NCBI GenBank assembly: GCA_002722645.1 | Contig: PBML01000028.1 | Coordinates: forward strand, 10,695 to 16,907 | From: Acidobacteriota bacterium | GTDB lineage: Bacteria > Acidobacteriota > UBA890 | Length of the DNA: 6,213 nucleotides | Direction of reading: 5' to 3' | In this document: one piece after another, positions 1-6,213 of the stretch | How the letters are laid out: each line of letters begins with the position of its first letter | Numbering within the stretch: position 1 is the stretch's first letter | Translations under genes and position numbers: made by a program | The notes under the pieces: generated by a model | Seen by the model: only the letters and a program-made list of their open reading frames with translations | Databases searched by the model: none | What the model was told of the DNA's origin: nothing

Positions 1-2827
1 CCGGAAGTACCTCCGGGCCACGCGGCCCACCGCCGCCTCCACGACGTCCACCACCACCGAAACCACCACCACTGGTTGTCGTGGTGTAAGCATCAGCGAT
101 GCGAAAGTCCCAGAGGGCAGTCTGAACGCCAGCTCGACCCGGCCCCTCGAATTCGCGCACGAAGCCCCCATTGCCATCAAGTACCGTTAACTTCACGGTG
201 GGCTCGGGCGGTGTGGCGGGAACAGATGAAGGCATCTGATTTGCTCCACCCCGACCGCCACCCCGACCACCACTGCGACCACCGCCATCATCCCGGCGAG
301 CATCTACTGTAGGACTTGGCAACGGTGCGTCTTCCTTTAAGTAGTAGTGAATCCTCGCCCCCGGCGCCGGGTTCGAAACGCGCCAGGTGCCGGGGCTCCA
401 TTCCTGCCAGCGAGTAACACGCCACATCGGCGTGCGGCGAGCAGAGAAAATGTGCGCATCAGTGTTAAGGACATCCTCACTTATCTCTTCGAGAGGCGTA
501 ATGTCGTCGAGAATCCAGATGCCACGTCCGTGAGTTCCAAGGACGAGGTCATTTTCACGTGGGTGAATGACAATATCGTCTACTGGCACAGTCGGCAGAT
601 TGTTCTTCAGCTGGGCCCAGCTATCACCTCGGTCTATCGAAACAAACACCCCAATCTCGTTTCCAAGAAATAGCAGGTTTTCATTGCGCGGGTGTTCAAC
701 GATGATGTTAACGGTGGCATCGTCGGGCAGTCCGGATACAATCGGCTCCCATGTGTTTCCGTAGTCGTCACTGCGATAAACGTAGGGACGGTAGTCGTCG
801 CGCTCGTGACCATCGAAAGTAGCGTAAACGCGGCCTTCGTTGAAGCGCGAGGCAACAACGCGGGTCACCACCGTGTTGGGCGCCGCCAACCCGGGCATGT
901 CGCCGCTGAGCATCACCCAATTAGTACCGGCGTCGCGCGTGCCGTGAATGTTGCCATCATCGGTGCCTACATAGAGCACGTTCGGGCTGGTCGGTGACTC
1001 GGAAATTGTTGTCAGGTTGCCATACGAGCTAATACCGTCGTTCGCGGACAATGTCGTGCCACGTTGCACCTGTGTGCCCATGATCTCAAGATCATCTCGG
1101 TTGACGCCGGTGGTCACATCGGGACTTACGGCTTCCCAGGTAACACCACGGTCGGCGCTCTTCATCAGGTGGCTCGAGCCGATATAGATGAGACGGTTGT
1201 CGTGCTCGGAGATCAACATCGGGGTGTTCCAGTTCCAAGCAAAATCAACTTCTTCACCAGAGTCCGGGCCTTGTCCCTGGGCACGAGGCAAAGGCCGGAT
1301 ACGTTGGCTTTCCCCGGTGATCAGGTTCTTGCGGTACACATTGCCGCCCTGTGACTCCCCAAACAAGACACTCGAATCGGTCGGATCGATGCGTACGTAG
1401 AACCCGTCGCCACCCCCGATGTTGTACCAATCTCGATTCCGGATCCCGAGCGTCGTGAGCGTACGACTCGGACCGCACCATGAACCGTTGTCCTGCAATC
1501 CGCCACAGACAAAATAGGGTTCACGCATGTCGACACCGATTTCGTAGAACTGCGATATCACAATGTTGCGCAGCTGACGCCATGTCCGTGTTCGGTCGAA
1601 AGAGACCGAGATACCGCCATCACCGGCGATGATTAAGTTGTTGGAGTTGTTCGGGTCAATCCACATGGCGTGGTGATCGGAGTGCACTTCGGCCGTCGCG
1701 CCACGAAATGTGCGCCCGCCGTCGCTCGAGACATATATGTTTAAACCGCCGGAATAAACCCAGTTGGGGTCCGAGGGATCGACACGAATCTGGCTGTAAT
1801 ACATCGGCCGATTGTTCTGCGTGCTTAGGTGCTCCCAGCTGTTGCCGCGATCGGTCGAGCGGTACACACCGCCGCGGCCGCCGCCAGCTTCGACGGTAGC
1901 GAAGACAATGTCCGGGTCGCGGCGATAGATGTCGAGACCGATACGGCCCATGTCACCCTGCGGCAAGCCTTCGGCAAGTCGCTCCCACGTGTCACCGCCG
2001 TCCATCGTCCGATAGATGCCGCTGCCCGAACCTCCGCCATTAAAGCCACCTGCCGTGCGGCGCCGCTGGTAAGCCGCAGCAAACAGTGTGTTGGAGTCAT
2101 GAGGATCCATCGCCAGGTCAATGACACCGGTGTCCTCGTTGATAAATAGGACCTTCTCCCAAGTCTGCCCGGCATCGGTCGTGCGAAACACGCCCCGCTC
2201 CTCGTTGGGCCCCCAGAGATGACCGACGGCACCGATAAATACACGATTGTTGTCACGATGATCGATCTGAATACGCCCTATGTGGCGGGTCTCGTCGAGC
2301 CCCATATGTTGCCAGTTGGCACCACCATCAAGTGAACGGTAGACACCGTTGCCGTAAGGCGAACTCTGGCGATTGTTGGGCTCACCGGTGCCAACCCAGA
2401 CGAGGTTGGGGTTCCGCTGCGAGACCGTTACGTCACCGATCGATGAGGTCGATTCGTGGTCAAAAACAGGCTCGAAGGAGGTGCCGTGGTTGACCGTCTT
2501 CCAAACGCCACCACTTGCCGTCCCAACGTAGAATACCGAGGGATTGTCGTCGACAACCGCCAGGTCAGCAACACGGCCACCCATAATCGCTGGGCCAATG
2601 TTCCGGAATTGCATACTCTCAACAGCTTTGGTCGCAGCCTCACTAGTGGCCTGAATATATGCCGTGCTCGGAGAGTAAGACGTAGGAAGGTGCGCTGGGC
2701 GCTCCATCTTCGCCGCCGGGGCTGAGCCCATTGGCTCGGCCGAATAGGCCAGAACAGGAATGGTTACAACAAGAGCCAGCGTTACTACGACGGCTTGGCG
2801 GGAAAGCATCCTAGGAAACCTGAACAT
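1..2827 (-). CDS. Secreted VPS10/BNR-repeat beta-propeller protein (sialidase/sortilin-like fold), C-terminus cut by window edge
   Basis: The frame is open from ATG at 2827 to the window edge, giving 942 codons and no stop. Residues 1-30 form a Sec signal peptide: basic start, hydrophobic core at residues 12-26, likely cleavage after A27 or A30. The mature part begins with family hallmarks FRNIGPAIMGGRV and ASGGVWKT. Asp-box (S/T-x-D-x-G-x-[TS]-W) motifs start near residues 165, 216, 274, 324, 367, 409 (degenerate, SFDRTRTW), 557, 630, 686 and 730, so one or two beta-propellers span roughly residues 70-775, ending at THGRGIWILDD (about 765). A C-terminal domain follows, with ALWDFR and two Gly-rich loops (about 844-861 and 920-937). 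Relatives are annotated as VPS10 domain, WD40/YVTN/BNR-like or 'glycosyl hydrolase' proteins, usually about 1000 or more residues, so perhaps 100 residues are missing. No substrate or enzymatic activity can be assigned; Asp boxes are structural. It probably follows the M20 gene in one transcript. Confidence 0.93.
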   Translation of the reverse strand, partial: MFRFPRMLSRQAVVVTLALVVTIPVLAYSAEPMGSAPAAKMERPAHLPTSYSPSTAYIQATSEAATKAVESMQFRNIGPAIMGGRVADLAVVDDNPSVFYVGTASGGVWKTVNHGTSFEPVFDHESTSSIGDVTVSQRNPNLVWVGTGEPNNRQSSPYGNGVYRSLDGGANWQHMGLDETRHIGRIQIDHRDNNRVFIGAVGHLWGPNEERGVFRTTDAGQTWEKVLFINEDTGVIDLAMDPHDSNTLFAAAYQRRRTAGGFNGGGSGSGIYRTMDGGDTWERLAEGLPQGDMGRIGLDIYRRDPDIVFATVEAGGGRGGVYRSTDRGNSWEHLSTQNNRPMYYSQIRVDPSDPNWVYSGGLNIYVSSDGGRTFRGATAEVHSDHHAMWIDPNNSNNLIIAGDGGISVSFDRTRTWRQLRNIVISQFYEIGVDMREPYFVCGGLQDNGSWCGPSRTLTTLGIRNRDWYNIGGGDGFYVRIDPTDSSVLFGESQGGNVYRKNLITGESQRIRPLPRAQGQGPDSGEEVDFAWNWNTPMLISEHDNRLIYIGSSHLMKSADRGVTWEAVSPDVTTGVNRDDLEIMGTQVQRGTTLSANDGISSYGNLTTISESPTSPNVLYVGTDDGNIHGTRDAGTNWVMLSGDMPGLAAPNTVVTRVVASRFNEGRVYATFDGHERDDYRPYVYRSDDYGNTWEPIVSGLPDDATVNIIVEHPRNENLLFLGNEIGVFVSIDRGDSWAQLKNNLPTVPVDDIVIHPRENDLVLGTHGRGIWILDDITPLEEISEDVLNTDAHIFSARRTPMWRVTRWQEWSPGTWRVSNPAPGARIHYYLKEDAPLPSPTVDARRDDGGGRSGGRGGGRGGANQMPSSVPATPPEPTVKLTVLDGNGGFVREFEGPGRAGVQTALWDFRIADAYTTTTSGGGFGGGGRRGGGGGPRGPEVLP

Positions 2828-2885
2828 AACGAAACCTCGATTGGTGCGGGCTAGGAAAGGAAGTGCTGATCGGGACTCAGCGCCG
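2828..2885 (-). other. Short intergenic gap inside a probable two-gene operon
   Basis: These 58 bases separate the stop of the M20 peptidase gene from the start of the BNR-repeat gene on the same strand. I see no hairpin with a T-run and no convincing promoter hexamers, only the GAGG ribosome binding site. Co-transcription is inferred from spacing and orientation. Confidence 0.5.
2835..2838 (-). promoter_or_regulatory. Ribosome binding site for the BNR-repeat gene
   Basis: GAGG on the minus strand lies 7 bases before the ATG at 2827. A second in-frame ATG at 2809 (Met7) has only an AGG directly abutting it and another weak AGG about 9 bases upstream, so the 2827 start is preferred. Either start leaves the signal peptide's hydrophobic core intact. 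Confidence 0.6.
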
Positions 2886-4211
2886 TCACGGCACACCGGC
2901 TCCGACAAGCGTTAAGGCAAGCAACAAGGCCCATTGCGTACCTAAGTGGCTGTCCGTGGTATCGAATCTCTCTTCGAGTGAATGGGCCCCCCTGCCTGCT
3001 CCACCACCGTCGATCGTCACCGAGGGAATACCCAAGCTCATTGGTATATTTGAATCCGTGCTGGAAGCAGCCGTCGGAGCTTCGAAACCAAGTACTTCGG
3101 CCGCTGCCAAAGCTGCCTGAATAATTAGCATGGACATGGGCTGGTCAGCGGCTGGTCTCACTCCGATATTCACGATGTCGACCTGTAGATCGCTTGCACG
3201 AACCGGCGAATACGAGGGCCTCAAAGAGAAGCTTGCGGCCGCCGATTCAGCGTCGCTACTCCACCTCGCTATTTCCTCTTCACGTGCCTCGTTCACGGCG
3301 GAGCGGAAAAGTGCGTCGAGTTCTGCGAGTTCTGTCGGACTTTCGGAGCGAAGGTCAACAGTCATCGTAACTTCAAAGGCAATCGAGTTCACTGATGTCC
3401 CGCCTTCAACGAGTCCGACACTAAATGTCGTCTTCGGATCCAAGACCAAAGGGAACTCAGAGATTTTGGCGATCGCTCTGCCGAGTGCATGGATGGGATT
3501 CGGCATGCCAAAAGCACCGTAGCTGTGTCCACCCGGCCCACTAAAGGTCACCTCATAGCGATTGCTACCGACGGCAGCATGGGTGATTCCGTAGCCGGTA
3601 CCGTCAACGGAAATGAAATAGTCGACCCTGTCGGCAAGGGTCTCATAGAACAACCGCTTTACGCCCCGAAGGTCGCCGGGGCCCTCCTCGCCGACTGTAC
3701 CAACGAAGAGAAGCGTTCCCAACGGTTCGATATTCAGATTCTTCATGGCCCTAGCCACTCCCAGAACCACAGCCAATCCGCGGCAATCATCACCAATACC
3801 CGGACCAAGAAGCAGTGACTCCTCGCGTCGCACGGTGACATCCGTTGCGGCTGGAAACACCGTATCGAGGTGGGCCGATAAAACCACTCGCGGCTCACCC
3901 TCGCCGATCTCTCCAAGGACGTTACCCTCCTCGTCGATGCGAACGTTGGCTAGCCCAATCTCTGCGAACCGCTTACGGTAAGCCTCGCCCCGAACCGCCT
4001 CGCCAAACGGCGGCGCTGGGATCTCGCACAAGGCGATCTGATCGCCAATGGTCTGCTCCTCACTATCCCGGAGGTAATCGAGCGCTTGACGGACGAGCGG
4101 TCGGTCGGAGGGCACCTCGAGTTGCTGTGAGGCAAAAGATGGCGAGCCAAAGATCAAAGCGGTGGCGAAGGCGGTTACCAAGTAGGTACCCGGCTTCATA
4201 TGTAATCGCAA
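2886..4211 (-). CDS. Secreted M20-family metallopeptidase (M20/M25/M40, peptidase T-like)
   Basis: A complete 441-residue product of a di-zinc M20 peptidase or deacylase family. Visible catalytic set: H114 and D116 in AHLDTVFP (metal ligand and its catalytic Asp partner), D142 (or D141) in GPGIGDDCRG as bridging ligand, E175 general base and E176 ligand in VGEEG, D203 ligand in SVDGTG, and H410 ligand near the C-terminus in GAHSLEERFD. The inserted dimerisation domain begins around residue 215 and carries GPGGHSYGAFG, with H229 the usual dimer-domain His. STDSNIPMSLGIPSV (about 384-397) is typical of the family. Residues 1-27 form a Sec signal peptide ending PSFA, so the enzyme should act in the periplasm or outside. 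It most likely cleaves small peptides or acylated amino acids; the exact substrate is not predictable. Translation starts at TTG (see its ribosome binding site). Length and motifs are complete, with no sign of decay. The gene lies 58 bp upstream of the BNR-repeat gene and diverges from tpx. Confidence 0.94.
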   Translation of the reverse strand: MRLHMKPGTYLVTAFATALIFGSPSFASQQLEVPSDRPLVRQALDYLRDSEEQTIGDQIALCEIPAPPFGEAVRGEAYRKRFAEIGLANVRIDEEGNVLGEIGEGEPRVVLSAHLDTVFPAATDVTVRREESLLLGPGIGDDCRGLAVVLGVARAMKNLNIEPLGTLLFVGTVGEEGPGDLRGVKRLFYETLADRVDYFISVDGTGYGITHAAVGSNRYEVTFSGPGGHSYGAFGMPNPIHALGRAIAKISEFPLVLDPKTTFSVGLVEGGTSVNSIAFEVTMTVDLRSESPTELAELDALFRSAVNEAREEEIARWSSDAESAAASFSLRPSYSPVRASDLQVDIVNIGVRPAADQPMSMLIIQAALAAAEVLGFEAPTAASSTDSNIPMSLGIPSVTIDGGGAGRGAHSLEERFDTTDSHLGTQWALLLALTLVGAGVP

Positions 4212-4219
4212 GACGAAGT

Positions 4220-4226
4220 CTCCTCT
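4220..4226 (-). promoter_or_regulatory. Strong ribosome binding site that selects a TTG start for the M20 peptidase
   Basis: AGAGGAG on the minus strand ends 8 bases before TTG at 4209-4211. The first in-frame ATG (4197-4199, Met5) would sit 20 bases from this site and has no Shine-Dalgarno of its own. The TTG start is therefore preferred; both starts keep the signal peptide. Confidence 0.7.
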
Positions 4227-4437
4227 ACTCTGTGGAAAGGGGGTCTATTGTCACCTAGAATCGCTCGGCGTTTCCAGGGTTTAACGGATCTAGCCCGAAA
4301 CCTTTGTTCAGCAACTCCCTCACACAACGCCTGCAACAGAGATCTATTCAGTGCACAATGTGGCAGGAGTTTGGTAGCAACCGAACCCAAGTGATACAGC
4401 TCACCTTTTTGGTTCGCAGATTCTCTCTGCGGCCCCC

Positions 4438-4442
4438 AGGAG
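4438..4442 (+). promoter_or_regulatory. Ribosome binding site for tpx
   Basis: AGGAG lies 9 bases before the ATG at 4452, supporting this start. The resulting N-terminus (MAQITLKENPI) aligns well with the known start of Tpx proteins. Confidence 0.75.
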
Positions 4443-4451
4443 AACTAATTC

Positions 4452-4946
4452 ATGGCCCAGATCACCTTGAAAGAAAACCCAATCAATACTTCTGGAAACC
4501 TCCCAGAGGTTGGCAGCGATACGCCGGACTTCACTCTGGTCGCCACTGATTTGAGCGAAAAGTCGCTCGCCGACTACGCTGGAAAAACGGTGATACTAAA
4601 CATCTTTCCCAGCGTAGACACACCAGTGTGCGCCGCTAGTGTACGTACCTTCAATGAAAAGGCTGCATCTAATGATGCTGCGGTGTTATGCATATCGGCC
4701 GACCTACCGTTCGCTCAGAGCCGATTTTGCGGCGCCGAGGGCATCGAAGGGGTCGACTGTCTTTCAACTTTCCGCAACGCGGATTTCGGCGAAGCCTACG
4801 GCATGAACATCATCGACGGCGTTCTCTCTGGCATCCTAGGTCGCGCCGTGGTTGTTGTGGACGGCGACGGCAAGGTCACCTACACCGAACTCGTTCCCGA
4901 GATCGCACAGGAACCTGACTACGATTCGGCATTAGCCTCGATTTAA
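4452..4946 (+). CDS. tpx: Thiol peroxidase (atypical 2-Cys peroxiredoxin, Tpx)
   Basis: A 164-residue product, close to E. coli Tpx (168). Tpx reduces hydrogen peroxide and, preferentially in the family, alkyl hydroperoxides, and is recycled by thioredoxin. The thioredoxin-fold peroxiredoxin motifs are all present: NIFPSVDTPVCAASVR places the peroxidatic cysteine at C60 with its Thr at T57, and ADLPFAQSRFCGAEG places the resolving cysteine at C93; in this family the two form an intramolecular disulfide. LSTFRNADFGEAYG, ARAVVV-like GRAVVVVDGDG and EPDYDSALA complete the match. Two further cysteines are C80, at a position also Cys in E. coli Tpx, and C103, where E. coli has Thr. No signal peptide is visible. 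It is probably a single-gene transcript: the upstream neighbour is divergent and the next gene lies 251 bp downstream. Ends at TAA. Confidence 0.97.
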   Translation: MAQITLKENPINTSGNLPEVGSDTPDFTLVATDLSEKSLADYAGKTVILNIFPSVDTPVCAASVRTFNEKAASNDAAVLCISADLPFAQSRFCGAEGIEGVDCLSTFRNADFGEAYGMNIIDGVLSGILGRAVVVVDGDGKVTYTELVPEIAQEPDYDSALASI

Positions 4947-5079
4947 CAGGCCCGACCACCGATGCCTGGCGACTTGGGCTCGCCGTGGCCCGCTAGCAGG
5001 TTAGCCTCGAGACGCTGAATCAAGATCTCGAAACCTGGCGTCGGGGTTACACAATTGTCCACTAACCCTCACCTCGACG

Positions 5080-5108
5080 TTGCCTGTGGACAAGACTGCG
5101 CTTATCAG
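5080..5108 (+). promoter_or_regulatory. Tentative sigma-70-like promoter for the AbgB-like gene
   Basis: TTGCCT (5080-5085) and TATCAG (5103-5108) are separated by 17 bp and each matches the consensus 4/6. An alternative -10, TAGAAT (5149-5154, 5/6), has no recognisable -35 and would give a leader of about 37 bases. Neither can be proved from sequence alone. Confidence 0.2.
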
Positions 5109-5123
5109 CATTCTGTGCTGTTT

Positions 5124-5137
5124 CGGGGAACACCCCG
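5124..5137 (+). terminator. Short GC hairpin, possible weak terminator or leader element
   Basis: CGGGG-AACA-CCCCG is a perfect 5-bp stem with a 4-base loop, followed by TCTTCTT. The T content after the stem is poor for an intrinsic terminator and the stem is short. It lies about 180 bp after the tpx stop and 60 bp before the next start, so it could end tpx transcripts or fold in the downstream gene's leader. Confidence 0.25.
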
Positions 5138-5184
5138 TCTTCTTGGCATAGAATGTGCGCCTCATAGCTAACAGCAAGGCCTCG

Positions 5185-5191
5185 AAAGGAG
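5185..5191 (+). promoter_or_regulatory. Ribosome binding site for the AbgB-like gene
   Basis: AAAGGAG lies 6 bases before the ATG at 5198. This supports a start that yields a well-formed signal peptide. Confidence 0.75.
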
Positions 5192-5197
5192 TCAGGC

Positions 5198-6213
5198 ATG
5201 TCTAGAAACCGCTCTCTCACCCTCTATCTAGCGCTTGTGATTCTGGTTGCCGCGCCACTCACCGTCACTGCGCAGCAACGTCCCTCTACCGACCAGCTCA
5301 AAGAAGAAGCTAAACAAATGGCCGGGTCGATGCAGAAGCTGTCGCAGGAAATGGTCGACTCAATTTTTTCGTTCGGCGAGCTCGGCTTCCAAGAGTTCTG
5401 GACAATGGAGTACGTCACAGGGATTCTGGCTGAGGAGGGGTTCGATATCGAGACTGGCTGCGCCGGTATGCCAACCTGCTACGTCGCCAGCTGGGGCAGC
5501 GGCAAGCCTGTAATCGGCATCATGGGCGACATCGACGGTCTGCCTGAGACTTCTCAGAAGCCAGGAGTAGCGTATCAAGATCCATTGATTGAGAACGGCC
5601 CAGGTCACGGCGAGGGGCACAACAGCGCCGCCGCAGTTGACGTCATTGCCGCGATTACAACCAAGCGCCTAATGGAAAAGTACGGCCTTCAGGGCACACT
5701 CAAGGTGATTCCAGGAGTGGCTGAGGAGCTCGTCGCCTCACGAACTTACATGGTCAACGCTGGCCTGTTCGAAGATATGGACATTATGCTCTCGACCCAC
5801 ATCAGCCGCAGCATGAGCACAAGCTACGGGATCTCAGGGTCCGGTCTGGTGTCCACTGAGTTCACGTTTCACGGCCAGTCGGCGCATGGCGCCGGCTCTC
5901 CGTGGGCGGGGCGCAGCGCTCTGGATGCCGTCGAGTTAATGAACGTTGGCTGGAACTTCCGCCGTGAGCATTTGCGGTTACATCAACGCTCGCACTACAT
6001 CATCTCCAACGGCGGCAACCAACCCAACGTCGTCCCTTCAGAAGCATCCGTTTGGTATTACTTTCGCGAGCTCGACTACGACCGCATCAAGGCGCTGCAC
6101 GAGATGGGGCAAAACATGGCCAAGGGCGCCTCTCTGATGACCAACACTACAGTTTCTGAGCGAATCTTTGGTGCCGCCTGGCCATCCAACATGAGTAAGC
6201 CGCTCGCCGAGCT
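5198..6213 (+). CDS. Secreted M20D amidohydrolase, AbgB-like (aminobenzoyl-glutamate utilization protein B family), C-terminus cut by window edge
   Basis: 338 codons are visible and the frame is open at the edge; E. coli AbgB has 481 residues, so a third or so is missing. Residues 1-25 form a Sec signal peptide (hydrophobic core about 7-20, cleavage after VTA at A25), unlike cytoplasmic AbgB. Family M20D features in order: MGDIDGLPE (109-117), corresponding to MDALP; GHGEGHN (136-142); GVAEEL with E176/E177; STH with H201; AHGAGSPWAGRSALDAVELM (the 20 residues from A229), within the dimerisation domain; and GGNQPNVVP (272-280). In AbgB and most M20D enzymes the first motif reads GHGCGHN, with Cys as a metal ligand; here it is Glu139. 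The PAEE segment is also altered (GVAEEL). I recall such Glu variants as a recognisable subgroup in Acidobacteria-like genomes, but this needs an alignment. Role: hydrolysis of an amide bond in an acyl-amino-acid-type substrate outside the cytoplasm; p-aminobenzoyl-glutamate itself should not be assumed. The final metal ligand lies beyond the window. Confidence 0.9.
   Translation, partial: MSRNRSLTLYLALVILVAAPLTVTAQQRPSTDQLKEEAKQMAGSMQKLSQEMVDSIFSFGELGFQEFWTMEYVTGILAEEGFDIETGCAGMPTCYVASWGSGKPVIGIMGDIDGLPETSQKPGVAYQDPLIENGPGHGEGHNSAAAVDVIAAITTKRLMEKYGLQGTLKVIPGVAEELVASRTYMVNAGLFEDMDIMLSTHISRSMSTSYGISGSGLVSTEFTFHGQSAHGAGSPWAGRSALDAVELMNVGWNFRREHLRLHQRSHYIISNGGNQPNVVPSEASVWYYFRELDYDRIKALHEMGQNMAKGASLMTNTTVSERIFGAAWPSNMSKPLAE

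Larger units (their letters stand above)
4212..4451. promoter_or_regulatory. Divergent intergenic region between the M20 peptidase gene and tpx
   Basis: These 240 bases must hold promoters for both directions because the flanking genes point away from each other. I find no confident sigma-70 pair. The best plus-strand candidate is TTGGTA (4371-4376) with GATACA (4393-4398) at 16 bp, matching the consensus only 4/6 and 3/6. There is no evident OxyR-type repeated ATAG/CTAT pattern. Short open frames crossing the region lack ribosome binding sites and family character, so no gene is called here. Confidence 0.5.
4947..5197 (+). other. Intergenic region between tpx and the AbgB-like gene
   Basis: No coding frame is supported in these 251 bases. 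Just after the tpx stop there is only a weak inverted repeat (CAGGC 4947-4951 with GCCTG 4964-4968) without a T-run. Later there are weak promoter-like hexamers and a perfect 5-bp GC hairpin, listed separately. The length suggests that the downstream gene has its own promoter. Confidence 0.6.

Noticed and set aside
1..300. Repeated CCACC/CCGCC units suggesting a DNA repeat array or CRISPR-like structure
   Set aside because: The repetition is explained by Gly codons in two protein loops; there are no regular repeat-spacer units.
1825..2256. 143-codon minus-strand open frame overlapping the BNR gene
   Set aside because: It is an alternative frame of the same strand inside the long BNR reading frame, whose protein shows unmistakable family motifs throughout; the alternative translation has no recognisable domain.
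1..2827. Annotation of the BNR protein as an active sialidase
   Set aside because: Asp boxes are structural and occur in many non-sialidase propellers; I could not identify the catalytic Arg triad, Tyr and Glu of true sialidases.
3130..3522. 130-codon plus-strand open frame
   Set aside because: It is antisense to the M20 peptidase, whose motifs are intact across this stretch; the Ser/Ala-rich translation resembles a shadow frame.
3845..4258. 137-codon plus-strand open frame reaching into the divergent intergenic region
   Set aside because: It is Arg-rich and antisense to the start of the M20 gene, has no ribosome binding site in a sensible place, and looks like a GC-driven shadow.
4196..4390. 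64-codon minus-strand open frame in the M20-tpx intergenic region
   Set aside because: It overlaps the M20 start and its ribosome binding site, and shows no family character, signal peptide or good ribosome binding site.
4947..4968. Inverted repeat directly after the tpx stop as an intrinsic terminator
   Set aside because: The stem is only 5 bp with a 12-base loop and is not followed by a T-run.

Overview
The window looks like ordinary chromosome from a GC-rich, Gram-negative-type bacterium. The gene content fits Acidobacteriota, Gemmatimonadota or a similar, mostly uncultured lineage: a large secreted VPS10/BNR-repeat protein with Gly-rich C-terminal loops, secreted M20 hydrolases with Sec signal peptides, and a classic Tpx. 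That placement is inferred from protein character only, because no rRNA or marker gene is present. No tRNA, rRNA, CRISPR array, insertion sequence or phage gene was seen.

Layout. Positions 1-2827 (minus) hold a very large exported beta-propeller protein with about ten Asp-box (BNR) motifs; its C-terminus runs off the left edge. Fifty-eight bases upstream of its start, on the same strand, 2886-4211 encodes a complete secreted M20-family metallopeptidase that begins at a TTG codon chosen by a strong ribosome binding site. The two probably form a short operon, peptidase first. A 240-bp divergent intergenic region (4212-4451) separates this pair from tpx (4452-4946, plus), a thiol peroxidase with both catalytic cysteines. 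After a 251-bp gap containing a small GC hairpin and weak promoter-like sequences, the plus strand carries the first 338 codons of a secreted M20D/AbgB-like amidohydrolase (5198 to the right edge), in which the usual Cys of the metal motif GHGCGHN is Glu.

How the genes may work together. Three of the four products carry Sec signal peptides and two are metallohydrolases of the M20 clan, so the neighbourhood suggests extracytoplasmic hydrolysis of peptides or amide-linked compounds. Tpx is a cytoplasmic or periplasmic peroxide-detoxifying enzyme with no evident mechanistic link to the others. I did not find convincing evidence for a new multi-gene system. The most distinctive point is the altered metal-binding motif and export of the AbgB-like enzyme.
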